From contig JAEUVF010000018.1 in NCBI GenBank assembly GCA_016787265.1, positions 1 to 64,000 of the forward strand: DNA of 64,000 nt, in the 5' to 3' direction. The notes under the pieces are model-generated. The model worked only from the letters and a program-made list of their open reading frames with translations, did no database searches and had not been told where the DNA came from. The DNA comes from Flavipsychrobacter sp. (GTDB taxonomy: Bacteria > Bacteroidota > Bacteroidia > Chitinophagales > Chitinophagaceae). Made by a program: the position numbers and the translations under genes. This document shows, piece after piece, positions 52,270 to 62,168 of this stretch (positions are counted from its first letter, which is position 1; every line of letters starts with the position of its first letter).

Positions 52270-53290
52270 TCCAGTTACTGATTAAGGCCACACCTTCCCT
52301 GTGTATTTGCTCCCTGCCTAATTCTGGCATGGCAATACCAGGATCATTTGTATTCATTCGGTATACAAGAATCGATTTTTCCGGTTTGCCAGGCACGATG
52401 GCATAACTCAGCGTACCTGACCCCCTGCCAGCTGCTATAGGTGTTTTATGGATGCCCAGCAAATGGGGGTCCTGGTTGTGTATATCAAGAAAAAGTCCAG
52501 ATGTATTGGCAGGTCCGGCTGCGTTGTGACAATGCCCGCAGTTGATATCCAGATAGGAACGGGCCCTGGCATCCAGGGAAGCAGTTGTATTTTCCCAATC
52601 TGCATTGGCCGGAATTCCATCAGCAGGTAACCCTTTTAGCCAGCCTTTGTTTGCCCATTCTTTCAATTGATTTCCCTGGATACCACTGAAACGAACGGTC
52701 TTGTTCAGGTGCCTTGCGCTGATTCCTATTGGAAGAAATTCTTTACCATTTGTATGACAACCCTTACACTGGTTTTTATTCGGAATCACATAATTGGTGG
52801 TTTGTTTTTTACCCTTGTTATCTAAATAAGTTATGGTACGGGTATCGCCTGCAACATCATAAAATGCATCTGTTTGTTCATCGTTCCAGATATAAGGTAA
52901 CGCATTCCAGCCGGTTGTTTCATGAACGAGCAGACGGGTTTCAATCAGTTTTCTCCCCTTGCCAGGATTGCTGAAATCAAGCGGGTAATAAAAATTCTTA
53001 ATGAGCACTGTGCCTATGGGGAGATCAAATGGTTGGGTTGAATGATAGTTCATATGGCTGCCACCCGGTAATACGATAAACCTGAGTTTTTCAGCATAAT
53101 TGCTGAAGAGTGAACTATTTAATTCATAAGGTATGAGTGCGGGTGCCGGATTTAATGCTGATAGAGTACCTGTAAAAAATTGATAGTCGGATAACTTTTC
53201 TTTCGGAGTGAATGTTGGTACAGAGCTATCCAGGTGACTCATCAGCCCGAGGCTAAAGAGAAGTATGCTAAAAATTATGAGCGCTTTCAT
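52247..53290 (-). CDS. exported diheme c-type cytochrome (SO_2930-like)
   Basis: A 347-residue protein with an N-terminal signal (ALIIFSILLFSLGLMSH). It has two haem c motifs, CKGCH (175-179) and CGHCH (251-255), and the flanking family features ELNSSLFSNYAEKLRFI, TVLIKNFYYP and ETRLLVHETTGWNALPYIWN. This matches the SO_2930/HNE_0200-type family that pairs with a parallel beta-helix protein. The partner gene lies just upstream and overlaps by four bases (ATGA). Role unknown. Confidence 0.85.
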   Translation of the reverse strand: MKALIIFSILLFSLGLMSHLDSSVPTFTPKEKLSDYQFFTGTLSALNPAPALIPYELNSSLFSNYAEKLRFIVLPGGSHMNYHSTQPFDLPIGTVLIKNFYYPLDFSNPGKGRKLIETRLLVHETTGWNALPYIWNDEQTDAFYDVAGDTRTITYLDNKGKKQTTNYVIPNKNQCKGCHTNGKEFLPIGISARHLNKTVRFSGIQGNQLKEWANKGWLKGLPADGIPANADWENTTASLDARARSYLDINCGHCHNAAGPANTSGLFLDIHNQDPHLLGIHKTPIAAGRGSGTLSYAIVPGKPEKSILVYRMNTNDPGIAMPELGREQIHREGVALISNWIRSLQTP

Positions 53291-54471
53291 TGCAATTTTA
53301 CATTAACGGGAATGCTCAGGGTACAGGAATAAGGGCCGGCATCCCGACTTATATTTTTGAATCCATTGGCAGCATCGATGTTGGCAAAGCTTTGGTTGCG
53401 ATTGTTAGCTATGCAGATAGCGGGTTTGCCTGCTGCCTGTGGATCAGGGATTCCGTCATAAAGGATATGCGGTACCTTTTTCCCGAAGCGTAGTTTAAAG
53501 CGAAAGAGCTTACCCATCCGGCCTTTCATAGTGGCCCGTTCATTTTTTCTTTCGTATAAATTGTTGTGAATATAAATTTCGGAAGGATAAGGATGATAAC
53601 TGCTGTCGTTGATCGGGTTTTCGGTGATATAGTAACTGACCACAACGGTACCGGCAGTTCGGTTATTTAGAATTTGATTGTCATGTACATCAACATGATT
53701 AGCGGCTAATATCATTATGCCGGTTCCGGGTGGGACTTTGCCTACAATATTTCCTTTTGGTGCAAAATTGTCATGGTTATTATCTACTACTTCATTGTTA
53801 TAAAGTTTGGTAAACCCACCTCTTTTTACAATGAGATCAGGCAAATCAAATACGAGTATGCCACCGGTATTATTGAAGGCTTTGTTTTTGTATACTTCAG
53901 CGTAAAGTGAATTTTCAATTTCTATTCCCGCAACATTCTGCGTAGCTGTTGAATTACGAACGATTATATGGTGCGATTGTCCAACATATATACCTGCATC
54001 ACTTGCTCCCCGGGCATAACAGCTATCAATTAACACACGCTGGCATTGAACCGGATAGATTCCATAACCTCCATTGGAAGCGTTTGCGCCACGAGTCCAT
54101 TCAGTTTTTACATGCAGAAAACGGATGCCGTCCACCAACTGTGTCTTAATAGCATCTCCTTTGGTATTTTGTACGGTAAGATGTTCAATAGTGATATTAG
54201 AACCATTGGTGATACGGATGCCTTCTGCCCCGGAAATTTGTCCCGCAAAATTGAGGATTGTTTTGTCCGGTCCCTTACCACGGATCGTTACGCCTTGTTT
54301 ACCATCCATAGAAAGTGTACCGGTAAGTGTAAAGTTGCCTTCCGGTAATTCCACCAACCCATTATTATCCACTTCAATGAATTGTGCCTGGAACTTTCGT
54401 TGAATTTCAGGTTGTGCCTGAAGCAGGCCCGCCCAACTGATGAGCAGCAGCAAAAGGGAAGATTTTTTCAT
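53287..54471 (-). CDS. exported parallel beta-helix repeat protein
   Basis: This 394-residue protein has a signal peptide (KSSLLLLLISWAGLLQAQ). The body is a right-handed parallel beta-helix of pectate-lyase-like repeats: NGSNITIEHLTVQNTKGDAI, YARGASDAGIYVGQSHHIIV, NVAGIEIENSLYAEVYKN, FNNTGGILVFDLPDLIV. It belongs to the family found next to the SO_2930-type cytochrome, and the two genes overlap by four bases. It may bind or cut a glycan; no catalytic site is certain. Confidence 0.85.
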   Translation of the reverse strand: MKKSSLLLLLISWAGLLQAQPEIQRKFQAQFIEVDNNGLVELPEGNFTLTGTLSMDGKQGVTIRGKGPDKTILNFAGQISGAEGIRITNGSNITIEHLTVQNTKGDAIKTQLVDGIRFLHVKTEWTRGANASNGGYGIYPVQCQRVLIDSCYARGASDAGIYVGQSHHIIVRNSTATQNVAGIEIENSLYAEVYKNKAFNNTGGILVFDLPDLIVKRGGFTKLYNNEVVDNNHDNFAPKGNIVGKVPPGTGIMILAANHVDVHDNQILNNRTAGTVVVSYYITENPINDSSYHPYPSEIYIHNNLYERKNERATMKGRMGKLFRFKLRFGKKVPHILYDGIPDPQAAGKPAICIANNRNQSFANIDAANGFKNISRDAGPYSCTLSIPVNVKLQ

Positions 54472-54502
54472 AGTAGCAAACGTCTTCCCTAATGTACGAA
54501 AT

Positions 54503-55786
54503 TCAGACTGCCTTCACCAGGTAATAATTCTTTTTACCTTTCTGGATCAACAGGTAACGGTTATGAAGCAGCTGTTCGGTTCCGGGTTTAAAATCAACGG
54601 CCGGGATCTTTTCTTTATTGATACTCACACCCCCGCTTTGAACCATTTTACGTGCCTCTCCTTTGCTGGGAAAAATGCCGGTTTCAGCCAACACAGTTAC
54701 GATATCCGTTCCTTCTATCAGACCTGTCATTGGGAAATCGTGATGTGGAACACCTTCCATAACCTGAAGTAACTGTTCTTCAGAAAGGCTCCTGATCACC
54801 TCAGTGGTAACATTCCCGAACAGAATATCAGAGGTTTTAACAGCAAATTCGTAAGCGTCTTTCCCGTGCACCAGGCTGGTAATTTCTTCTGCAAGTTTTT
54901 TCTGAAGCAGCCGGAGATGCGGGGCCTCCTGGTGTTGTTGTTGCAGCGTATCAATTTCATCTTTGGGCAGGAACGTGAAGATTTTGATCCATTTTGCAGC
55001 ATCATCATCGGAAGCATTCAGCCAAAACTGGTAAAACTGATAGGGGGAGGTTTTTGCAGGATCCAGCCAAACATTTCCCTTTTCGGTTTTACCAAATTTC
55101 CCGCCATCAGACTTGGTTAGCAGGGGGCAGGTGAAGGCAAAGGCCTCACCGCCACCCATACGGCGGATCAGTTCGGTACCGGTGGTAATATTTCCCCACT
55201 GGTCACTACCACCCATCTGGAGTTTGCAGTTTTTATGCTGGTTAAGCCAGTAAAAATCATATCCCTGGATCAGTTGGTAGGTGAACTCCGTGAAACTGAT
55301 GCCGCTGTCGCCCTCAATTCTTTTTTTCACGGAATCTTTCGACATCATATAATTAACAGTAATATGTTTCCCTACATCGCGGATAAAATCCAGGAAACTA
55401 ATGTTTTTGAACCAGTCGTAGTTGTTGACAATTTCAGCAGCATTCGATCTGGAGGGTTCAAAATCAAGGAATTTCTCCAGCTGGGCGCGGATACCGGCCA
55501 GGTTTTTCTGAAGGGTATTTTCATCCAGCATTTTACGTTCTTCTGCCTTGAAAGACGGATCACCAACCATTCCGGTCGCCCCTCCGATGAGGGCAAAGGG
55601 TTTATGACCGGCTTTTTGTAAGTGTATTAAAAGAAGAATAGGGACGAGGCTGCCAATATGGAGACTGTCTGCGGTTGGATCGAACCCAATATAGGCCGAA
55701 GTCATTTCCTTGTTTAATTGTTCTTCCGTTCCGGGCATGATATCCTGCAACATGCCTCTCCATCGTAATTCTTCTATTAAATTCAT
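54503..55786 (-). CDS. tyrS: tyrosyl-tRNA synthetase
   Basis: Charges tRNA-Tyr. The 427 residues have the HIGH motif in DPTADSLHIGSLVP, the KMSKS-equivalent KFGKT in DGGKFGKTEKGN, and a C-terminal S4 RNA-binding domain (KMVQSGGVSINKEKI). The ATG at 55786 (MNLIEELRWRGML) is the family start; the frame opening at 55810 runs into a palindrome. Exact TAGTTTTG box upstream. Confidence 0.95.
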   Translation of the reverse strand: MNLIEELRWRGMLQDIMPGTEEQLNKEMTSAYIGFDPTADSLHIGSLVPILLLIHLQKAGHKPFALIGGATGMVGDPSFKAEERKMLDENTLQKNLAGIRAQLEKFLDFEPSRSNAAEIVNNYDWFKNISFLDFIRDVGKHITVNYMMSKDSVKKRIEGDSGISFTEFTYQLIQGYDFYWLNQHKNCKLQMGGSDQWGNITTGTELIRRMGGGEAFAFTCPLLTKSDGGKFGKTEKGNVWLDPAKTSPYQFYQFWLNASDDDAAKWIKIFTFLPKDEIDTLQQQHQEAPHLRLLQKKLAEEITSLVHGKDAYEFAVKTSDILFGNVTTEVIRSLSEEQLLQVMEGVPHHDFPMTGLIEGTDIVTVLAETGIFPSKGEARKMVQSGGVSINKEKIPAVDFKPGTEQLLHNRYLLIQKGKKNYYLVKAV

Positions 55787-55793
55787 AAAAAAT

Positions 55794-55839
55794 GCTGCAA
55801 TTTGCAGCAAAACTAACGTAATCGGATTAGCCGGCGAAA
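55794..55839 (-). promoter_or_regulatory. tyrS promoter with abutting palindrome
   Basis: On the minus strand TTTC (55836-55839), 20 bases and TAGTTTTG (55808-55815) form a promoter. GCTGCAA-T-TTGCAGC (55794-55808) is a 15-base palindrome touching the -7 box and lying between it and the tyrS start. Confidence 0.5.
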
Positions 55840-55908
55840 GGCAATATTGGCCGGGCGGCGGCGTTTTAGTCCATTAGCGTAATCTTTGCTTATCCTGAAA
55901 GTTGACTG

Positions 55909-57030
55909 ATGAACCGAATAAACAGAGGATTCTTATGTTGCTTAATGATGGTGCCAATGGCGCTATCTGCACAGTTTCGAAAATATTCCAATGAATTTCT
56001 GAATATCGGCGCCGGAGCCAGAGGCTTGGGCATGGGCTCAGCACAGGTAGCCTCAGTTTCAGATGGTACGGCGGGCTACTGGAATCCAGCAGCTTTGGTT
56101 CATGTAAAGAACCAGGCCCAGATTAATATCATGCACGCAGAATACTTTGCAGGAATCGGTAAATACGACTATGCAAATATTGCCCTTCCCCTGAAAGATG
56201 GAAAAAGAGCGATCGGGTTGTCGGTACTGCGGTTTGCTGTTGATGATATTCCCAACACGGTTTTCCTGGTGGAGCCGGATGGTACCATCAATTTTGATAA
56301 CATCACTACTTTCTCTTCTGCCGACTATGCTTTTCTTTTTTCATATGCGCAGGAACTGAAAATGAAAGGTTCTCCTGATAAAAAACTAAACCTCGGATTT
56401 AATGCCAAAGTCATTCACCGGAAGGCGGGTGATTTTGCTACTGCCTGGGGCTTTGGTTTCGATGCGGGGGTTCAGTACATCAATAAAAGGTTGCAGATTG
56501 GTGTAGTTGCCAGGGATGTTACAACCACCTTCAATGCCTGGACGTATAATATAAATGACAAGATGCGGGAAGTGTTTTATGTAACACAGAATGATGTTCC
56601 TGTCAAGTCGAATGAACTGACTGCTCCCAAACTTATAGCGGGCGCTTCTTACAATTTTAAGTTAAGCAAGTCAATTGATCTGTTGGCAGAAGCTAATCTG
56701 GATTTTACGTTTGATGGAAGACGCAATACCGTAATCAGTAGTTCGGCGTTGAGTGTGGATCCTAAAATCGGATTGGAAGCCTCTGTAAAAAAGGTGTTTT
56801 TTGTACGTGCCGGTATCAATAATTTTCAGAAAGCCCTGGATGATAATGATAGTACCTACAAGAAGAAAGTATGGATTTATCAGCCAGCCATTGGCGCTGG
56901 ATTTCGTTTACAGAACGTAATGATTGATTATGCCTTTACCAACCTGGCAAATCAATCGAATCCCCTGTATACGCACGTGTTTTCATTGAAACTTGACCTG
57001 GTCAAAAAATCAAAGAATAAAAGTAACTGA
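55909..57030 (+). CDS. PorV/PorQ-family outer membrane protein (PorV2-like)
   Basis: A 373-residue outer-membrane barrel protein with a signal (GFLCCLMMVPMALSA). It carries the PorV/PorQ hallmark: FLNIGAGARGLGMGSAQVASVSDGTAGYWNPAAL. It continues with alternating barrel strands to VFSLKLDL. PorV-type proteins are the shuttle of the type IX secretion attachment complex. It lies eight bases upstream of the sortase gene, the usual PorV2-PorU2 pairing. Confidence 0.88.
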   Translation: MNRINRGFLCCLMMVPMALSAQFRKYSNEFLNIGAGARGLGMGSAQVASVSDGTAGYWNPAALVHVKNQAQINIMHAEYFAGIGKYDYANIALPLKDGKRAIGLSVLRFAVDDIPNTVFLVEPDGTINFDNITTFSSADYAFLFSYAQELKMKGSPDKKLNLGFNAKVIHRKAGDFATAWGFGFDAGVQYINKRLQIGVVARDVTTTFNAWTYNINDKMREVFYVTQNDVPVKSNELTAPKLIAGASYNFKLSKSIDLLAEANLDFTFDGRRNTVISSSALSVDPKIGLEASVKKVFFVRAGINNFQKALDDNDSTYKKKVWIYQPAIGAGFRLQNVMIDYAFTNLANQSNPLYTHVFSLKLDLVKKSKNKSN

Positions 57031-57038
57031 TTAAGCAT

Positions 57039-60000
57039 ATGTTCCTTAACCGAAAGAATTTCTTCAATCGTTTGTTGATTATGCTGGTTGTGTTACTTAC
57101 AACCGGATACACTTCAATAGCGCAGCCATTTAATAATGAATGGATCGATTTTAATAAAACCTATTATAAGTTCAAAGTTGGAGCCGATGGTTTATACCGG
57201 ATCCCAGCAGCCTCTCTTTCAACTATTGGTCTCAATGCTATTCCGGCAGAACATTTTCGATTATACCGAAATGGAGTGGAGGTGCCCCTGTTTACCTCTG
57301 TGAACGCAGGAGCTTTACCGGCAGATGGTTACATTGAATTCTGGGGATTGGCAAATGATGGAACAACTGATCGGATTTTATACAGAGAAGAACAGTTTCA
57401 GCATCGGACAAAATATAATTTACACGTTGATACTGCAATCTATTTTCTGACAGTTGAACCCGGCCTTCCTAACAAAAGATTTTCATCCGTTACCAATGAT
57501 GTAGCATCCAATACCCTTCCTGCCGAACCTTACTTTATTTATAAACTCGCAAGGGACTTTAAAGAAAGACTGAACCCGGGATTCGCAGCGGATCTGGAAC
57601 AATATGTGTTTTCTTCTTCCTATGATAAGGGTGAGTTTTTTTCAAGTAATGAAATTCGCCAACGAATAACACGAACCGATAATCAGTCCAATCTTCGACC
57701 TTTCAACGGAGGTCCGGATGCGACCCTTCAATTTGGAGCTTTTGGGAATACTACAAAAACCAGAAGGCTCCGGGTTGAACTGAATGGCACACAGTTGTAT
57801 GAGAATTCTATGAACTTCTTTTCTGATCTGGTTGCCTCAGTACCGGTTCCTGGAACATTGTTGGCGGGAGGTGGTGCTTCCGTTGCCTTTACCAACGTTC
57901 AGCCCCCCGCACCTCCAACCGGGGCCGATCCTTATCTTGATAGAATGGTTATTTCATTTTATGAGTTAACGTATGCCAGGGAGTTTAATTTCAACAATGC
58001 GCGAACCTTTAGTTTTGAGCTGGAACCCCGCACTGCCGGTTATTTTCTGGAGATAAGAAATTTCAATAGTGGGGGAGTGCCGCCCGTTTTGTATGACCTC
58101 GAAAACCAGGAACGCTATGTGGCGAATACACAGGTTTCCGGTGTATTCAGATTTGCATTACCCGGCTCTGCAAATACCAGGAAGCTGGTTATGGTAAGCC
58201 AGGCTTCGGTAACCGGTTATCCCAATATTGTAGCCTCATTCAATTCGAGAACATTTACGGATTATTCCAATTCCGCTTTACATGGCAACTACCTGATCAT
58301 TTCCAATCCGGCTTTGATGAATGGTTCGGATGGATCAAATCCGGTTGAAGACTACCGTCAATACAGGAGCAGTGCAACAGGTGGTGGTTTCAATGCAAAA
58401 GTGTATGATATCACTGAATTAACAGATCAGTTTGCATTTGGACAGGACGGACATCCTTTATCTGTGAAAAATTTCATCCGCTATGCGAGAGCAAATTTTA
58501 GTGCTCCGCTGGAGAATATTTTCATCATAGGTAAAGGGGTGACATATAACTACTATCGTTCCAATACGGTAAATATGCGTGCTCAATTGAAGGAGTTGAA
58601 CCTTGTACCAACTTTTGGATTTCCGGGTTCCGACAATTTCCTTAGTTCAGCATCCAGTAGTGATCCACTGATCCAGACACCTATAGGCAGACTTTCCGTA
58701 ATAAAGCCGGGTGAAATTTCTGATTACCTGGAAAAGGTGAAAGAGTATGAGCAGGTTCAGAAAACAGGTTCGGGAAGAATTGAGGATCAATTGTGGAAGA
58801 AAAATGTGTTGCACGTTACCGGTGCTACTGATGCATTATTGGGTGTGCAACTATGTAATTTCATGAACTCTTACAAAACATTGATCAATGATACTTTAAC
58901 AGGAGCCAGTACAACTGTTTTGTGTAAAACTTCAGGAGGTGATCAGGATCAGTCGGGTGCACAGGTGATTCGTAATCAATTTGAAAAGGGCCTCAGTTTA
59001 TTGACGTATTTCGGTCATTCCTCTGCAAATACACTTGAATTTAGTATTGAGGATCCGGATGACTATAACAATAAAGGAAAATATCCTGTATTTTCTGTGA
59101 ATGGATGTTATGCGGGTGATTTTTTCCAATATTCAGTTGGTCGTTTCCAGGTATATGAAACACTCACAGAGAAGTTTACGCTTGCAAAACAGCGGGGAAG
59201 TATTGCATTTATTGCCAGTACGCATTTTGGCGTAGTAAATTATCTGAGTGTATACCTGACTTCATTTTACAATCAGATTGGAAAAACGGATTACGGAAAA
59301 TCACTGGGTACTGCTGTTAAAGATGCTTTAACTGAAATGAAACAAAGGTATTCGCCTATTGATTTTCTGGCCCGCGCTCATGCCGAGCAGGTAAATCTGC
59401 ACGGCGATCCGGCATTGGTAATGAATTTTCAGGAGAAAGCCGACTATGCAGTTGAAGAATCTACTGTTGAAATCAGTCCTTCCTTTATTTCTGTTTCCGA
59501 TCAAACTTTTAATGTTAAAGTAAAATATTTCAATATCGGAAAAGCAATTAATGATTCGGTGAATGTAGAGATTAAGCGAATAAATCCGGATGGCTCTGAA
59601 GTGATTTTATACAACCAGAAAAGACTTGCGCCTAAACTGGAAGATTCCCTGGAGTTTCAGCTTCCAATTATTAGTACGATACATAAAGGCCAGGGAAGAA
59701 TAACAGTAAGCATTGATGGAGAAGACAGGATTTCGGAAATGGCGGAGGACAATAATAGTACTTCCAAAACCTTTTTCATTTATGAAGATGAAGCATCTCC
59801 AGCATTTCCTTACAATTATTCTATTGTCACTGATCCTGCACAGAAGTTTTATGCTTCAACGGCGAACCCGTTCAGTTCCATGAAGCAATATATCATGGAA
59901 ATTGATACCACTACCAGCTTTAATAGTTCGGTAAAAAAAGCAGTCACTGTTAGTTCTGAAGGAGGGTTATTGGAATTTGACCCTCAAGTGAGTTTCCAGG

Positions 60001-62168
60001 ATAGTATAGTCTATTATTGGAGAACTGCCCTGGTTCCTGGAGAAGGGGGAGAATATATTTGGAATCTGTCCAGTTTCCAGTACCGTTCAAATGGTCAGTT
60101 CGGATTTAATCAGTCACATTATTACCAGCATAAAGAATCGGAAGTAAATAAAATCAGTGTTGCGGAAGGAAATAAGTGGGATTTCGGAATAAGAAATAAT
60201 TCGCTTCAGATAAGGCATGGTATTTATCCAACGTCCGGATTGGAAGACAATGATTTCAGTGTATTCATTAATGATGGCGATTTTATAAAAAGCGCCTGTT
60301 TGGGTAGATCTCTGATATTTATTGTTATAGATCCCCGAACTATGGTGCCTTGGAAAAATGTTGATGAAAATGGTCAGAACTTAAACCGCTTTGGCAGTGC
60401 TTCTGCAAACTGTCGGCCAACAAGGAATTACAATTTTGAGTTTTCCTACATGACTGCTGCTTCCAGGAAACTCATGATGGATTTTATGGACTCTATTCCA
60501 AACGGACATTATGTAGTAGTTCGTTCTTTTGATTATGCCAACAATGCTTCTTATAGTTCAACCTGGAGAAGTGATACTACTTTGTATGGATCAAATAATT
60601 CATTGTATCATAAATTGTTAAATGCAGGGTTTTCAAATATCGATGATGTGAATGCTCCCAAATGCTGGGGATTGATCTATAAGAAAAATGATCCTTCCTT
60701 TGTTCCACAGGCAAGAGTATCTGAAGGATTATACGATCGTTTTTTTATTTCAGCTACTGCTTCTTCTCCTGACTCTGTCGGAACTGTGCTTTCCCCCAGA
60801 TTTGGTCCTGCGAAATCATGGAAAGAATTGCGTTGGGATGGAAAGTACTTGGAGACAAATGCTCCCGATGAAGTAACTATTCAATTAATTGGCATCACTG
60901 GCAATTCTAGCCAGGTTGTTCTGAAAGAAATCAATGCTGATGAGCGAATTGTAGATATTTCTGATATTGACGCTGAGACCTATCCCTATGTTCAGCTGTA
61001 CATGGAAAATAAGGATGCGGTTAACTACACACCTTTCCAATTGAATTACTGGAAATTAATTTATGATCCCGTACCGGAAGGTGCAATTGTTCCTAAATTA
61101 TACCTTTCTGCAAAAGATACTGCTGATATTGGTGAACCAGTAAATTTTGGAATAGCCTTTAAAAATATTACCAGTATTCCTTTTGACAGTTTAAAAGTAA
61201 AAGTGACTATTTCAGATGCAAACAATGTGACTACAGAGTTGCCTGTTAAAATGCAAAAGCCTCTTCCGGGACAGGATACGCTTCGGTTTAATTATACAAT
61301 TGATACAAAGAATTATCCCGGATTGAATACCTTGTTTGTGGATTTCAATCCTGATTTTCATCAGCCAGAACAGTATAGGTTCAATAATTTCCTGTTCCGT
61401 AATTTATTCGTAAAGGGTGATAATACAAACCCATTACTCGATGTTACTTTTGATGGTGTTCACATTTTAAATGGTGACATAGTATCGGCCAAGCCAAGAA
61501 TTCAGGTCAAATTGAAAGATGAATCAAAATTCTTGCTGTTAAAAGATACTTCCTTAATGAGGATTCAGGTTAAATTCCCCGACGGTTCCATTAAAACATA
61601 TCGTTTCGATAATGATACGGTGAGGTTTACTCCAGCCATTGCGGGCACTGATAATACAGCTACGATTGATTTTACACCTGCTTTTTTACAAACCTTTGAT
61701 CAGGAGTCAGGAATCGACAGTTATGAGTTGACTGTAATAGGTAAAGATGCAAGTGAGAATGCAGCTGGCAGAGCAGGGTATTCAATTGAATTCAAAGTTG
61801 TTAACAAGCCGATGATTTCAAACCTGCTCAACTATCCGAATCCATTCAGTACATCAACGGCCTTTGTCTTCACGCTGACGGGCAGTGAGATTCCAACGAA
61901 TTTTAAAATCCAGATTCTGACCGTAACAGGAAAAGTGGTGAGAGAAATTACAGGTGATGAACTGGGACCATTAAGGATTGGCCGAAATATTACAGAGTAT
62001 AAATGGGATGGCACAGATCAATTCGGTCAACGATTGGCAAATGGAGTTTATCTGTATAGGGTTGTATCTACCCTCAATGGAACAAAGATGGATAAATTCA
62101 GAGCTGATGGTGATAATACGGATAAATACTTTACCAGAGGATACGGAAAAATGTACCTGATTCGATGA
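57039..62168 (+). CDS. type IX secretion C25-family sortase (PorU2-like)
   Basis: A 1709-residue exported protein (signal FFNRLLIMLVVLLTTGYTSIAQ). The gingipain-type C25 domain starts near residue 413 (YLIISNPALM) and has its likely catalytic His in TYFGHSSANT (about 658) and Cys in VNGCYAGDFF (about 690). A long beta-sandwich region follows. The C-terminus (from NYPNPFSTSTAFVF, about 1598) is a FlgD-like Ig module. PorU-type sortases remove the C-terminal secretion signal of cargo and attach it to a glycolipid. The gene overlaps the next by four bases. Confidence 0.88.
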   Translation: MFLNRKNFFNRLLIMLVVLLTTGYTSIAQPFNNEWIDFNKTYYKFKVGADGLYRIPAASLSTIGLNAIPAEHFRLYRNGVEVPLFTSVNAGALPADGYIEFWGLANDGTTDRILYREEQFQHRTKYNLHVDTAIYFLTVEPGLPNKRFSSVTNDVASNTLPAEPYFIYKLARDFKERLNPGFAADLEQYVFSSSYDKGEFFSSNEIRQRITRTDNQSNLRPFNGGPDATLQFGAFGNTTKTRRLRVELNGTQLYENSMNFFSDLVASVPVPGTLLAGGGASVAFTNVQPPAPPTGADPYLDRMVISFYELTYAREFNFNNARTFSFELEPRTAGYFLEIRNFNSGGVPPVLYDLENQERYVANTQVSGVFRFALPGSANTRKLVMVSQASVTGYPNIVASFNSRTFTDYSNSALHGNYLIISNPALMNGSDGSNPVEDYRQYRSSATGGGFNAKVYDITELTDQFAFGQDGHPLSVKNFIRYARANFSAPLENIFIIGKGVTYNYYRSNTVNMRAQLKELNLVPTFGFPGSDNFLSSASSSDPLIQTPIGRLSVIKPGEISDYLEKVKEYEQVQKTGSGRIEDQLWKKNVLHVTGATDALLGVQLCNFMNSYKTLINDTLTGASTTVLCKTSGGDQDQSGAQVIRNQFEKGLSLLTYFGHSSANTLEFSIEDPDDYNNKGKYPVFSVNGCYAGDFFQYSVGRFQVYETLTEKFTLAKQRGSIAFIASTHFGVVNYLSVYLTSFYNQIGKTDYGKSLGTAVKDALTEMKQRYSPIDFLARAHAEQVNLHGDPALVMNFQEKADYAVEESTVEISPSFISVSDQTFNVKVKYFNIGKAINDSVNVEIKRINPDGSEVILYNQKRLAPKLEDSLEFQLPIISTIHKGQGRITVSIDGEDRISEMAEDNNSTSKTFFIYEDEASPAFPYNYSIVTDPAQKFYASTANPFSSMKQYIMEIDTTTSFNSSVKKAVTVSSEGGLLEFDPQVSFQDSIVYYWRTALVPGEGGEYIWNLSSFQYRSNGQFGFNQSHYYQHKESEVNKISVAEGNKWDFGIRNNSLQIRHGIYPTSGLEDNDFSVFINDGDFIKSACLGRSLIFIVIDPRTMVPWKNVDENGQNLNRFGSASANCRPTRNYNFEFSYMTAASRKLMMDFMDSIPNGHYVVVRSFDYANNASYSSTWRSDTTLYGSNNSLYHKLLNAGFSNIDDVNAPKCWGLIYKKNDPSFVPQARVSEGLYDRFFISATASSPDSVGTVLSPRFGPAKSWKELRWDGKYLETNAPDEVTIQLIGITGNSSQVVLKEINADERIVDISDIDAETYPYVQLYMENKDAVNYTPFQLNYWKLIYDPVPEGAIVPKLYLSAKDTADIGEPVNFGIAFKNITSIPFDSLKVKVTISDANNVTTELPVKMQKPLPGQDTLRFNYTIDTKNYPGLNTLFVDFNPDFHQPEQYRFNNFLFRNLFVKGDNTNPLLDVTFDGVHILNGDIVSAKPRIQVKLKDESKFLLLKDTSLMRIQVKFPDGSIKTYRFDNDTVRFTPAIAGTDNTATIDFTPAFLQTFDQESGIDSYELTVIGKDASENAAGRAGYSIEFKVVNKPMISNLLNYPNPFSTSTAFVFTLTGSEIPTNFKIQILTVTGKVVREITGDELGPLRIGRNITEYKWDGTDQFGQRLANGVYLYRVVSTLNGTKMDKFRADGDNTDKYFTRGYGKMYLIR

